NCBI GenBank assembly: GCA_944362965.1
Contig: CALVTR010000009.1
Location: forward strand, 1 to 55,417
Length of the DNA stretch: 55,417 bases
From: an uncultured Clostridia bacterium
GTDB lineage: Bacteria > Bacillota > Clostridia > Christensenellales > UBA1242
Direction: 5' to 3'
This document shows, in pieces, positions 33,981-41,911 of the stretch (position 1 is the stretch's first letter; every line of letters begins with the position of its first letter). The translations under genes and the position numbers were made by a program. The notes beneath the pieces are model-generated. The model searched no databases, had not been told where the DNA came from, and saw nothing but the letters and a program-made list of their open reading frames with translations.

Positions 33981-34020
33981 AAAAATACGATAAAAAACAA
34001 AAATTTATCGTATTTTTTAT
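33981..34020 (+). terminator. Terminator of the 32091 lipoprotein gene
   Basis: AAAATACGATAAA / TTTATCGTATTTT form a 13-bp perfect stem followed by T's. The A-run on the left could also stop minus-strand dut transcripts, whose gene ends at 34213. Confidence 0.75.
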
Positions 34021-34212
34021 TAAAATTATAAAAAATATATTATTTTTATTATTTTTCTTTATTTTTATTCTTTTTTAAATTTTTTATAAGAAAAAATAAA
34101 ATTAAATAAAAACTAAAAATTTATTTATATAACATTGTATTATTATTTAACTTTTATTTTATAAAATTTTAAATTATTTTTTATCTTAAAAGATTTTAAT
34201 ATTTTAAATAAA

Positions 34213-34737
34213 TTATTTATTTGTGCTTCCCCAGCCATTATCACCACGATTTGATGAAATTTTTAAAAGCTCGTCAAGGGCTATCTCTTTGATATTCATC
34301 CTTTCCACTCTATGAATAATTCCTTGTGCTATTGCTTTCTTTGTGTTATAGATAAGGGCATCATCAAACTTTCCACTATATTTTTCTTTAAGTTCTTCTT
34401 CAGTCAAGTTTGAAAAGACAAGAACTCTATCATTTGAGTTTGTGATGGCAATCTTAATCTCCCCGCGATAACCACTATCAATAACGCCCGCACTCTTCTT
34501 TATTCCCTTACTCCCCGTTGAAGAACGCTCTTCAATTTGAAGATAAAAACTTGGACTGCAAGCCCATGCAATACCTGTTGGAATAAGACAAGTTTTGTGC
34601 GGCTCGATTAAAATATAATCTTCATCAAAACAAGCAAAGATATCATACCCCGCATTTTCTTCTTCCTTGCTTGGAATAACTGCCTTTTCTTTCATCTTGG
34701 CAAAATACACATTTTTTTCATCTTCAAAATAGTTCAT
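34213..34737 (-). CDS. dut: dUTP diphosphatase (dUTPase)
   Basis: The gene encodes 174 residues with AAGGAG before the ATG. All five trimeric dUTPase motifs are visible in order: A-G-Y-D-I-F-A (about 30), E-R-S-S-T-G-S-K-G-I (about 69), G-V-I-D-S-G-Y-R-G-E-I (about 84), K-A-I-A-Q-G-I-I-H (about 134) and R-G-D-N-G-W-G-S-T (about 164). The enzyme hydrolyses dUTP to dUMP, keeping uracil out of DNA and feeding dTMP synthesis. The protein is longer than the usual about 145 residues because of an extra charged helical insert (LTEEELKEKYSGKFDDALIY) between motifs 3 and 4, and motif 5 has Trp where Phe is usual. It lies on the replication side of the origin with dnaN and dnaA. Confidence 0.92.
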   Translation of the reverse strand: MNYFEDEKNVYFAKMKEKAVIPSKEEENAGYDIFACFDEDYILIEPHKTCLIPTGIAWACSPSFYLQIEERSSTGSKGIKKSAGVIDSGYRGEIKIAITNSNDRVLVFSNLTEEELKEKYSGKFDDALIYNTKKAIAQGIIHRVERMNIKEIALDELLKISSNRGDNGWGSTNK

Positions 34738-34781
34738 AAATATTCTCCTTATTTATTTTTTTGTAATTGCATTTCATATTT

Positions 34782-34811
34782 ATTTTACAATAATTTTGTA
34801 GTCCTTGACAA
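34782..34811 (-). promoter_or_regulatory. Probable promoter of dut
   Basis: On the minus strand TTGTCA (34811-34806) and TAAAAT (34787-34782) are separated by 18 bp. Confidence 0.45.
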
Positions 34812-34812
34812 G

Positions 34813-34848
34813 TAAAAAAAATGAGTTTATTTAAAAACTCATTTTTTT
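34813..34848. terminator. Terminator after the 34877 gene
   Basis: AAATGAGTTT / AAACTCATTT (34819-34828, 34835-34844) has A's on the left and T's on the right. It stops the minus-strand gene ending at 34877. Confidence 0.8.
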
Positions 34849-34876
34849 GTTATTTTTTTTAAAAATTTATAAAACT

Positions 34877-35425
34877 TTACTCAGCTTCTATGTCGCCGTT
34901 ATCACCTTCTTGATCGTCGTTTTCTCTCTTATTTATTAGCGCAGCATCATATTTGTAGATGTCATTATATGAAACATTGTCTCCAAACAATTCACTTTCG
35001 TTTTTAGCAATGTATTCACCATCTAAATCAATGCCTGTAACGCCTACCACTCTATTTTGTCCGCCATTTGAATATTCAAAATAGCTTTTAAATTCTGTTA
35101 CAAAAATTATACCCCTTCCAAGCAATAATTCATTTAACGCATTAACGTATCCTGCTTTGTTTATAACTTCATAAAACTTTTTCTCATCAATGTCATATTC
35201 TTTTAAAAAGTTTTCACCAACAATGGCCTTAACAAAATCATAGGCATCAACCTTTTTAACAAAAAAATTTTTTCCACCGCCGTATTCAACAATCAAAAGG
35301 TTAGGATTTATGGTTCTTTTTATATCTTCTGGGCTAGCATTAGGTCCAAAGACGCCTGACCTATCATTTTCTTTTACGTTTGTTATTCCATATAAGTAGA
35401 ATGAATACTTTTTCTTATCTAACAT
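34877..35425 (-). CDS. Hypothetical protein between dut and dnaN
   Basis: The gene encodes 182 residues with AAAGGAGA before the ATG. There is no signal peptide. The N-terminus MLDKKKYSFYLYGITNVKEN and the following GVFGPNASPEDIKRTI and GYVNALNELLLGRGIIFVTEF suggest a compact alpha/beta fold. The tail is strongly acidic (ENDDQEGDNGDIEAE). The family is not recognised. It has a consensus promoter of its own and a terminator, so it is a monocistronic unit despite lying next to dnaN. Confidence 0.75.
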   Translation of the reverse strand: MLDKKKYSFYLYGITNVKENDRSGVFGPNASPEDIKRTINPNLLIVEYGGGKNFFVKKVDAYDFVKAIVGENFLKEYDIDEKKFYEVINKAGYVNALNELLLGRGIIFVTEFKSYFEYSNGGQNRVVGVTGIDLDGEYIAKNESELFGDNVSYNDIYKYDAALINKRENDDQEGDNGDIEAE

Positions 35426-35444
35426 AATTATCTCCTTTTTAATA

Positions 35445-35472
35445 ATTATAACTATAATTTTTCCGTTGTCAA
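35445..35472 (-). promoter_or_regulatory. Promoter of the 34877 gene
   Basis: On the minus strand TTGACA (35472-35467), 16 bp, TATAAT (35450-35445): two perfect hexamers. Confidence 0.8.
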
Positions 35473-35630
35473 TGCCTATATTAAAATAATAAGGTAAAAA
35501 TTTAAAGTGTTTTTTTTATTTACTTTATTTTACCTTTTTAAAATGCTTAAATATTATAATTTTTTTAGCTTTAAATTTAAAATTGATTTTAAATCAAATA
35601 AACCTATCCAAATTAAGTCAATATTTCAAC

Positions 35631-36731
35631 CTATCCAATTACTCTAACAGGAAGGATTAAGTATAAAAATTCGTCTTCTTCTGTTGGAACAATCACGCAA
35701 GGTGTTGATGGCTTGTTGAAACAAATCTTAACAAATTCATTTGTGTTTACCCTTAAACTTTCAAGGAAATATCTTGGATTGAAAGATATCACAAGGTCCT
35801 TACCCGACACACTTACATTGATATTTTCTTTGATATTTCCAAGTTCTGAATTTGAAGTTATGCAAAGGTTGTTTTCTTTGATATCAAACTTAACAAAGTT
35901 GTTATTGCTTGCGCGAGAAAGAAGAGTTGCTCTTTCAAGGGCTTGTTCAAACTGCTCTTTATTTATGATAACAAAGGTTTCATAATTTACAGGTATGATT
36001 TGCTTATAATTGATATAGTCTCCTTCGAGTAGTCTTGAAGTAACCTTTGTGTCTCCAAGGTCAACCATGATTGTATATTGGTCAATATAGATATTGATAA
36101 TTTCATCACTATCATCAATCATCTTGCTAAGCTCACTTAAGCTTCTTGCAGGCACAACGATAGATTTTGTTATGCTTGAATTGATATTTTTCTTAACTCT
36201 TGCAAGACGATATCCGTCAAGTGCAACAACATTAAGTTCATTTCCATTTATATCAAAAAGCACTCCCTTTAAAATAGGTCTTGAGTCGTCAAGCGCAACT
36301 GAAAAGATTGTTTTATTGACGCAAGTTTTGAAATCCTTTTGACTTATCCCAAAATATTCCTTGCCCTCAACTCTCTTAAAGCCAGGATATTCAACAGGAT
36401 TATAGCACTGAATAACACTTTCACTATCTTCATAGCGAATGGTCATTTGATTTTTTTCATTCACTTCAAGCTCTATCTCAGTGCTAGTGAGTTTTTTTAC
36501 AAATTCTGTGATAAATCTTCCAGGAACAACAGTCTCACCTTCACTTTTAACATCTGCCTTAATCTTCTTTTCAATGGTAAGCTCTGTGTCAGTTGCAGAC
36601 ATTGTAAGAGTGTCATCTTCTGCAATAATTTTAATACCTTCAAGTATAGGGTTTGCAATCTTATTTGAAATAGCTTTGCTAACTCTTAAAAAAGCTTCAG
36701 AAAGCTCAAGTCCTTGACATGTTACTAACAT
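35631..36731 (-). CDS. dnaN: DNA polymerase III beta subunit (sliding clamp)
   Basis: The gene encodes 366 residues with AAGGAGAG before the ATG. Clamp family features are MLVTCQGLELSEAFLRVSKA, NPILEGIKI, TVVPGRFITEFVKKL, FDINGNELNVVALDGYRLAR (the conserved A-L-D-G-Y-R-L-A) and the C-terminal P-T-E-E-D-E-F-L-Y-L-I-L-P-V-R, which is the conserved end. It is a ring-forming processivity factor for the replicative polymerase. It lies downstream of dnaA on the same strand, the usual order, separated by a 427-bp gap that carries DnaA boxes. The length is normal. Confidence 0.97.
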   Translation of the reverse strand: MLVTCQGLELSEAFLRVSKAISNKIANPILEGIKIIAEDDTLTMSATDTELTIEKKIKADVKSEGETVVPGRFITEFVKKLTSTEIELEVNEKNQMTIRYEDSESVIQCYNPVEYPGFKRVEGKEYFGISQKDFKTCVNKTIFSVALDDSRPILKGVLFDINGNELNVVALDGYRLARVKKNINSSITKSIVVPARSLSELSKMIDDSDEIINIYIDQYTIMVDLGDTKVTSRLLEGDYINYKQIIPVNYETFVIINKEQFEQALERATLLSRASNNNFVKFDIKENNLCITSNSELGNIKENINVSVSGKDLVISFNPRYFLESLRVNTNEFVKICFNKPSTPCVIVPTEEDEFLYLILPVRVIG

Positions 36732-37158
36732 AAATTTCTCTCCTTAAATTCTGATATAATTTTACCACTTTGAGAGAAATAAATCAAGTTTTTTAGATAA
36801 CTTTATGTAAAAATATAATCTTAAAAAAAATTTAAAAATAATCCACAAAAATATTATTTTTTTATTTTTTTTAAATTAATTTTTATTTTTTTAAAAAATT
36901 TTTAAAATTATTTTTTATTGATTTTTTTTCTTTGTTTTTTAAAGAAAAAGATAATTTTTTAAAAATGTTTTTTCTCGCCCTAACAGAAGAAGATAATTAT
37001 TTTTTATTTATTTTAAATAATAATTATTATTAGGCAATGTGAATATGTGAATAACTTTTTTGTGACACTATATATAGCCAAAAATTGATTTTTAATTTTT
37101 AAATGACACTATATATAGGTTTTAAAAATGTGGATAAAATGTTGATGAATTATTTTTT
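36732..37158. other. Putative oriC between dnaA and dnaN
   Basis: A very AT-rich 427-bp gap lies between dnaA and dnaN. DnaA-box-like 9-mers are: perfect TTATCCACA on the minus strand at 37129-37137; TTATTCACA (one mismatch) on the minus strand at 37046-37054; and TAATCCACA (one mismatch) on the plus strand at 36839-36847. A 15-bp direct repeat lies between the boxes. Long A/T tracts at 36870-37030 would be candidates for unwinding. The dnaA-dnaN gap is where Firmicutes often have part or all of oriC (established). No box cluster was seen upstream of dnaA. Confidence 0.7.
37063..37118 (+). repeat. 15-bp direct repeat in the putative origin
   Basis: TGACACTATATATAG occurs at 37063-37077 and again at 37104-37118, 41 bp apart (about four helical turns), between the DnaA boxes. 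Confidence 0.8.
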
Positions 37159-38517
37159 TTATCCATTTGTCAACATTTTTTTAATGTCGCTTACTATAGA
37201 CTGAGTTTTATGTGAAGTTTTAAGCTCGTCAGTTATCTTGTCACGCGAGTGGATAATTGTTGTATAATCTCTTCCGCCAAACATTTTTCCAATGGAAACA
37301 AGCGGTATTTCAAGGTATTCACAGATGAGATAGACGGCAATCATACGTGGCTCAACAACTTCCTTAGATTTTTTCTTGCCAACTATATCTTGCCTTGTTA
37401 TATCATAGTATTTGCAAACGGTGTCTATGATATCGTCTGCCGAGATGCCTTCATTTTTCTCTTCTTCAAGTTGGCCGTTGAAGGCCTCTATTGCATCTTC
37501 TTTAGTTGCTACCTGCTTATTTGAAAGAGTGGCAAGGAAGTATACCTTTGAAAGCATACCTTCAAGCTCACGAATATTTGTGTTAATTCGCTCAGCAATA
37601 AAATCAATAGCTTCGTCATCTATTGCATATTTTTCAAGTTGACATTTTTTTCTGAGAATGGCGATACGTGTTTCAAGGTCTGGTGATTGAATATCTTGAA
37701 TAAGACCGGATGAAAAACGAGAACGTAGACGCTCTGCAAGGGTCTCAATGTCCTTAGGTGGACGGTCTGATGCAATGATTATTTGCTTGTTATTTTGATA
37801 AAGCTCGTTGAAAGTGTTGAAAAATTCTTCTTGTGTGCTTGTCTTCTTTGAAATAAATTGAATATCATCAACCATTAAAACGTCAAGATTTCGATATTTT
37901 GCTCTAAACTCAGATATATCTTTGTTGCGATTTGAAGAAACCATGCCCAAACTTTCAATATAGTCGTTTGAAAACTGATCACAAGTGACGTATTTAACCT
38001 TCAAATTAGGGCTATATTCCTTCAAATAGTTGCCAATAGCATTTAAAAGATGGGTTTTACCAAGTCCAACACCACCATATATGAAAAGTGGATTAAATTT
38101 TTCACCTGGATGCTCTGCAACTGCTCTTGCTGCGGCATAGACAAATTGATTTGATTTGCCAACGACAAAATTATCAAATGTATACTTGGCATTGAAAGGA
38201 TTTTTAGTGATTTCAACTTCCTTTTCTTTAGTCTTTTCTCCATTTGATTTTATGTATTCAAGCTCTTCGTTTTGGTCAAGCACTTCAATTTCAATACTTT
38301 CGCCAAAAATATCTTGAGCGGCTTTAAGAAGGCTGTCAAAATAATTTCGTAAAATTTGATTCTTAGCTGAAGTTGAGTTTGCGGCAACAATAAGCTTTTT
38401 ATTGTCAACAAAATCCACAACTTTTAGCGGTTTAAACCACATAACAAAAGAGACATTAGATACTGTCAATTCAATTTTATCAAGCACTGCTTGCCATAAA
38501 GAAGCTAAATCTTGCAT
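37159..38517 (-). CDS. dnaA: Chromosomal replication initiator DnaA
   Basis: The gene encodes 452 residues with AAGGTGG about 7 nt before the ATG. Domain I is LWQAVLDKIELTVSNVSFVMWF. Domain III has Walker A G-G-V-G-L-G-K-T-H-L, Walker B V-L-M-V-D-D-I-Q-F, sensor ASDRPPKDI, and the Arg box L-R-S-R-F. Domain IV binds DNA (VVEPRMIAVYLICEYL, IGKMFGGRDYTTIIHS). The signature normally reads G-G-R-D-H-T-T; here His is Tyr418 (TAT). DnaA opens oriC and regulates its own gene. A consensus promoter at 38538-38566 drives it, and dnaN follows. The adjacent upstream genes read divergently from 39.2 kb. Confidence 0.97.
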   Translation of the reverse strand: MQDLASLWQAVLDKIELTVSNVSFVMWFKPLKVVDFVDNKKLIVAANSTSAKNQILRNYFDSLLKAAQDIFGESIEIEVLDQNEELEYIKSNGEKTKEKEVEITKNPFNAKYTFDNFVVGKSNQFVYAAARAVAEHPGEKFNPLFIYGGVGLGKTHLLNAIGNYLKEYSPNLKVKYVTCDQFSNDYIESLGMVSSNRNKDISEFRAKYRNLDVLMVDDIQFISKKTSTQEEFFNTFNELYQNNKQIIIASDRPPKDIETLAERLRSRFSSGLIQDIQSPDLETRIAILRKKCQLEKYAIDDEAIDFIAERINTNIRELEGMLSKVYFLATLSNKQVATKEDAIEAFNGQLEEEKNEGISADDIIDTVCKYYDITRQDIVGKKKSKEVVEPRMIAVYLICEYLEIPLVSIGKMFGGRDYTTIIHSRDKITDELKTSHKTQSIVSDIKKMLTNG

Positions 38518-38537
38518 ATAAAACCACCTTAGTTATT

Positions 38538-38566
38538 ATTATAATATCAGAAAAGCCAAAAGTCAA
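38538..38566 (-). promoter_or_regulatory. Promoter of dnaA
   Basis: On the minus strand TTGACT (38566-38561), 17 bp, TATAAT (38543-38538). No DnaA box overlaps it. Confidence 0.8.
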
Positions 38567-38574
38567 CTTAGGCT

Positions 38575-38613
38575 GACAAAAAAGGCGAGGAATAATTAAA
38601 TTCCGCCTTAAAA
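38575..38613 (-). terminator. Terminator between the lipoprotein gene and dnaA
   Basis: On the minus strand AAGGCGGAAT pairs with ATTCCTCGCCTT (one bulge) and is followed by a run of six T. It separates the 38662 gene from dnaA. Confidence 0.75.
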
Positions 38614-38661
38614 AGAAAATAGATTGATTATAGAAAAATATATAAACTTAAATCTGTTTAC

Positions 38662-39117
38662 TCAAGCTAGAGAAGGATATATTCTCTCGAGTAGGTCGCT
38701 TGTAAGGTCAAACTCATACTGCTGCTCAGAAACTGTGACAGACACATGAATAGGTGAAAGGTTATAACTTTCTTCGCTAGTAGAGTCAAAAGAAAATGCG
38801 TATTTATAAGCCGATACTATCAAACCATTATTGTTGTAATCTTCAATAGTTGTTACTTCCGCTTCAATAACAGCGTCGTTATAAGTGGCAGAAAATTCGC
38901 TTGGCTCTGTTAAAAATACAAGAGCAAAACCAGTAATCTCTCCGTTATCACTTACTGTAGTCGTTTGAACAGTGTCAATTATTCCGTCAAGTTTTGTGAC
39001 GTCTCTTTCAATATCATCACCGCCGCAGCCAACAAGCAAAACGCTTGAAATAGCTATGATTGAAAGAAAAAGCAGTGATAAAAGTGCTGTTTTTAAGTTT
39101 TTTGATATTGTTTTCAT
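38662..39117 (-). CDS. Small lipoprotein upstream of dnaA
   Basis: The gene encodes 151 residues with AAGGAG before the ATG. A signal sequence TALLSLLFLSIIAISSVLL ends in lipobox L-V-G-C-G-G at about residue 31. The mature part (VTKLDGIIDTVQTTTVSDNG, ITGFALVFLTEPSEFSATYN) is beta-rich, with no known domain. The gene is insulated from dnaA by a terminator and a promoter, so the position is probably not functional. It resembles the lipoprotein at 30520 in plan only. Confidence 0.82.
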   Translation of the reverse strand: MKTISKNLKTALLSLLFLSIIAISSVLLVGCGGDDIERDVTKLDGIIDTVQTTTVSDNGEITGFALVFLTEPSEFSATYNDAVIEAEVTTIEDYNNNGLIVSAYKYAFSFDSTSEESYNLSPIHVSVTVSEQQYEFDLTSDLLERIYPSLA

Positions 39118-39197
39118 TGTTTCTCCTTAAATGCTCTTTTATTATAAGACATTTTGCAAGAAAAATCAAACTTTTATCTCTTAAATAAAAATTATGT

Positions 39198-39225
39198 TTG
39201 TAAAAAATATAAGTTGTGATAAAAT
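39198..39225 (+). promoter_or_regulatory. Promoter placing +1 at the recF start codon
   Basis: An extended -10 (TGA-TAAAAT, hexamer 39220-39225) has a weak TTGTAA at 39198-39203, 16 bp upstream. Six bases separate the -10 from ATG 39232, so +1 coincides with the A. No ribosome site is present. Confidence 0.5.
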
Positions 39226-39231
39226 ATAAAC

Positions 39232-40299
39232 ATGGTTATTAACTCACTTAGGCTTATAAATTATAGAAGTTATAAAGATAAAACCTTCAATTTTGACCAA
39301 AAACTTAATATCCTAGTTGGAAAGAATGCTCAAGGAAAGACAAATGTTATTGAAGCAATCTTTTTTGCTGTCATTGGAAAGAGTTTTAAAACGTCGAAGG
39401 AAAAGGAAGTTATAAAGTGGGGAGAAAATAAGGCATATATTTGCGGCGAATTTTCAAAAAGATATCGTGACGAGAAGATTGAAATATATTTTGATGAAAA
39501 TAAAAAGAAAAGTATAAAGATAGATGAGATAGGTATTCATAAGATTGGCGAGCTTATGGGACGAGCAAACGCGGTGTTCTTTTCACCTGATGAGCTTAAA
39601 CTTGTCAAAGAAAGCCCTGACGAGCGGCGAAGATTTATGAATATTGACATATCTCAAACAAACAAAAGATACTTCTATCTTATCGGAAGATATGAAAAGG
39701 TGCTTGCAAATAGGAATAAACTTCTTAAAAGCACTAAGGACATTGAAGTTGTCAAAGAAACGGTTGAGATATGGGACAGAGCACTTTCTGACCTTGCTGA
39801 GAAGATTGCTATTGAAAGGCAAAAATTTATTGATGAACTTTTGCCTTATGCCAAACTTGCACACCAATATATATCTGGCGGCAAGGAAGATATAGATATT
39901 AAATATATTTCATCCTTTGATTGTGATGGGTATAGTGAAAAGATGTTTAAATATCTTCAAAAAAATATTGAAAAGGATTTCAAGCTTGGCTACACCACCG
40001 TTGGCACTCATCGAGATGAACTTGATATTTATCTAAATGGAACAGAAGTAAAAAATTATGGCAGTCAAGGTCAGCAGCGAACGGTTGCTCTTTCTATGAA
40101 ACTTGCAGAGCTTGAAATAATAAAAAACCGTGTTGGAGAATACCCTATTCTCCTTCTCGATGACGTGTTTAGTGAGCTTGACAGCGAGCGAAGAAAAAAA
40201 CTTTTAAACTTCACATCAAAAACTCAAACTATCATCACCTGCACTGAATTTAATGAAAAAGTAAAGGCAAATGTAATAAACATTGTAAAAGAAGATTAG
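39232..40299 (+). CDS. recF: DNA replication/repair protein RecF
   Basis: The gene encodes 355 residues. RecF signatures are MVINSLRLINYRSYKDKTFN, Walker A V-G-K-N-A-Q-G-K-T-N at about residue 32, RRRFMNIDISQ, the ABC signature NYGSQGQQRTVALSMKLAEL at about 270, and Walker B P-I-L-L-L-D-D-V-F-S-E-L-D. RecF loads RecA at gaps with RecO/RecR. In most Firmicutes recF follows dnaN on the same strand; here it is divergent from dnaA, about 0.7 kb upstream of it, so the cluster is rearranged. No Shine-Dalgarno is present; the start at 39232 fits the family N-terminus exactly. Confidence 0.96.
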   Translation: MVINSLRLINYRSYKDKTFNFDQKLNILVGKNAQGKTNVIEAIFFAVIGKSFKTSKEKEVIKWGENKAYICGEFSKRYRDEKIEIYFDENKKKSIKIDEIGIHKIGELMGRANAVFFSPDELKLVKESPDERRRFMNIDISQTNKRYFYLIGRYEKVLANRNKLLKSTKDIEVVKETVEIWDRALSDLAEKIAIERQKFIDELLPYAKLAHQYISGGKEDIDIKYISSFDCDGYSEKMFKYLQKNIEKDFKLGYTTVGTHRDELDIYLNGTEVKNYGSQGQQRTVALSMKLAELEIIKNRVGEYPILLLDDVFSELDSERRKKLLNFTSKTQTIITCTEFNEKVKANVINIVKED

Positions 40300-40482
40300 A
40301 TAACACATGTTCAAGAAAAAATAATTAGATAGATAAGAATAAAAAGTTACGTATTAATTATGTAAAAAATATTTTTCTATGGACGAAAATTATTATATGG
40401 AAGAACTGACATAGTGTGGGCGATATAATATTTGTGAGAGAAATTGTTGCAGTATGGATGAAATACATTGTGTGGATGGGCT

Positions 40483-40588
40483 GTGGGCGAGCGTTTTGTT
40501 TGCCCGCAAGGGCAAACGAGCAAGTTTTGAAAAAACTTGCAAAGTTGTCAAAAAAAATTTTTTTTGACAACTTAAAACGCTCGCCCAC
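40483..40588 (+). repeat. Cloverleaf element between recF and the YqeY gene
   Basis: The outer stem GTGGGCGAGCGTTTT (40483-40497) pairs perfectly with 40574-40588 (15 bp). Inside are hairpins 40498-40517 (GTTTGCCC / GGGCAAAC), 40520-40540 (GCAAGTTTT / AAAACTTGC) and 40542-40573, a 32-bp perfect palindrome centred on A8T8. Elsewhere in the 353-bp gap (40300-40652) there is nothing recognisable. Confidence 0.92.
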
Positions 40589-40652
40589 CACTAAATCATT
40601 TTGAAAAACTTAAAAAATTAACTATAATAGAATTATATAAAAGGAGAAAACT

Positions 40653-41075
40653 ATGTTATACGATGAAATTAAAAAAGCAAATGTTCAAGCAATGAAAGAT
40701 AAAGACAGCGTTGCAAGAAGTTTTTATAGCGTTGTTTTAAATAAAATAATGCTTGAGAATATCAAAAAGCGTGAAAAAGGCGAAGAAGTTAATGATAGTG
40801 ATATAGCAAATATCTTGCAAAAGACTATTAAAGAGCTTGAAGAAGAAAAAGAAAATTATAAAAAGGTAAATCACACAGAAGAAGTCAAAAACATTGAAAC
40901 TCAGATAGAGCTTGCAAAGAAATATCTTCCAAAGCAGCTTACTAAAGAAGAAATAAAAGATATTATAAATTCTCTTGAAGATAAATCTATTCCATCTGTT
41001 ATGAAGCACTTTAAAGCAAACTATAACGGCAAATGTGACATGAGAGAAGTTCAAGAGGTTTTGAAAAGTTTATAA
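40653..41075 (+). CDS. yqeY: GatB/YqeY domain protein
   Basis: The gene encodes 140 residues with AAAGGAG before the ATG. The helical N-terminal part (KKANVQAMKDKDSVARSFYS) is followed by the typical EVNDSDIANILQKTIKELEE, EIELAKKYLPKQLTKEEIKD-like helices and a C-terminal MKHFKANYNGKCDMREVQEV, as in YqeY proteins. YqeY resembles the tRNA-binding tail of the GatB amidotransferase subunit; its exact function is not settled. Its stop codon shares one base with the start of the phosphoesterase gene (TAATG), so the two are translationally coupled. Confidence 0.9.
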   Translation: MLYDEIKKANVQAMKDKDSVARSFYSVVLNKIMLENIKKREKGEEVNDSDIANILQKTIKELEEEKENYKKVNHTEEVKNIETQIELAKKYLPKQLTKEEIKDIINSLEDKSIPSVMKHFKANYNGKCDMREVQEVLKSL

Positions 41076-41770
41076 TGAAAGTATTTGCAATAAGCGACCT
41101 GCATCTATCTATAAACAATCCTAAACCTATGGACATTTTTGGACCTGTATGGGAAGGATACTTAGACAAAATTTTTGCAGATTGGAAAGAAAAAGTGACA
41201 GACGAAGACATTGTTCTTCTTGCTGGTGATTTTTCATGGGCTATGAAACTTGAAGAGACAGACGAAGACTTTAAACTTTTAAGCACTCTTCCGGGCAAAA
41301 AGGTTATAATACGTGGCAATCACGACTATTGGTGGAAGTCAATTTCAGCTGTAAGAAAAGTATTGCCAAGTGGATTTTATGCCATTCAAAATGATGCCAT
41401 AAAGTTTGATAACGTCATAATCTGTGGCACACGTGGTTGGACAGTGCCCGAAAGAAACGCCGAGCAGTCAGAAGAGAACAAAAAAATCTATGATAGAGAA
41501 GTTTTGCGTTTAGAGCTAACCTTGCAGGCAGCGGACAAACTGCGACAAAACGGCGAAGAGCTTATATGTATGATGCACTACCCGCCAACCAATTTTTCAA
41601 AAGATGACAGTGATTTCACAAGACTGATTGAAAAATACAATGTCAGCAAGGTTGTTTTTGGACACCTGCATGGACTTAAGAAAATTGAAACAACCTTTGT
41701 CAAAAATGGCATACCATATTTTTTGACGTCCTGTGATATAGCAGATAATAGGTTGATTCAAATTGTTTAA
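41075..41770 (+). CDS. Calcineurin-like metallophosphoesterase
   Basis: The gene encodes 231 residues overlapping the yqeY stop by one base. All metal-binding motifs are present: D-L-H at about residue 8, G-D-F-S-W at about 50 (G-D), G-N-H-D-Y-W-W at about 80, H-Y-P-P-T at about 168 and G-H-L-H at about 197. It resembles the COG1768 group of predicted phosphohydrolases of Firmicutes. The substrate is unknown; the enzyme is cytoplasmic. It shares a transcript with yqeY. Confidence 0.9.
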   Translation: MKVFAISDLHLSINNPKPMDIFGPVWEGYLDKIFADWKEKVTDEDIVLLAGDFSWAMKLEETDEDFKLLSTLPGKKVIIRGNHDYWWKSISAVRKVLPSGFYAIQNDAIKFDNVIICGTRGWTVPERNAEQSEENKKIYDREVLRLELTLQAADKLRQNGEELICMMHYPPTNFSKDDSDFTRLIEKYNVSKVVFGHLHGLKKIETTFVKNGIPYFLTSCDIADNRLIQIV

Positions 41771-41851
41771 AAAACTTTATAAATATTAGGGTTAAAGAAA
41801 TATAATAAAGGCTATATTTAATATATATTCTCTTAACACTTATGATTTTAA

Positions 41852-41880
41852 TTGACAAAAATGACAAAGTGTTGTAAACT
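41852..41880 (+). promoter_or_regulatory. Promoter of the 41912 lipoprotein gene
   Basis: TTGACA (41852-41857), 17 bp, TAAACT (41875-41880). GGAG lies before the ATG. Confidence 0.75.
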
Positions 41881-41911
41881 ACAAAAAGTATTAACTAAAA
41901 CGGAGTAAAGA

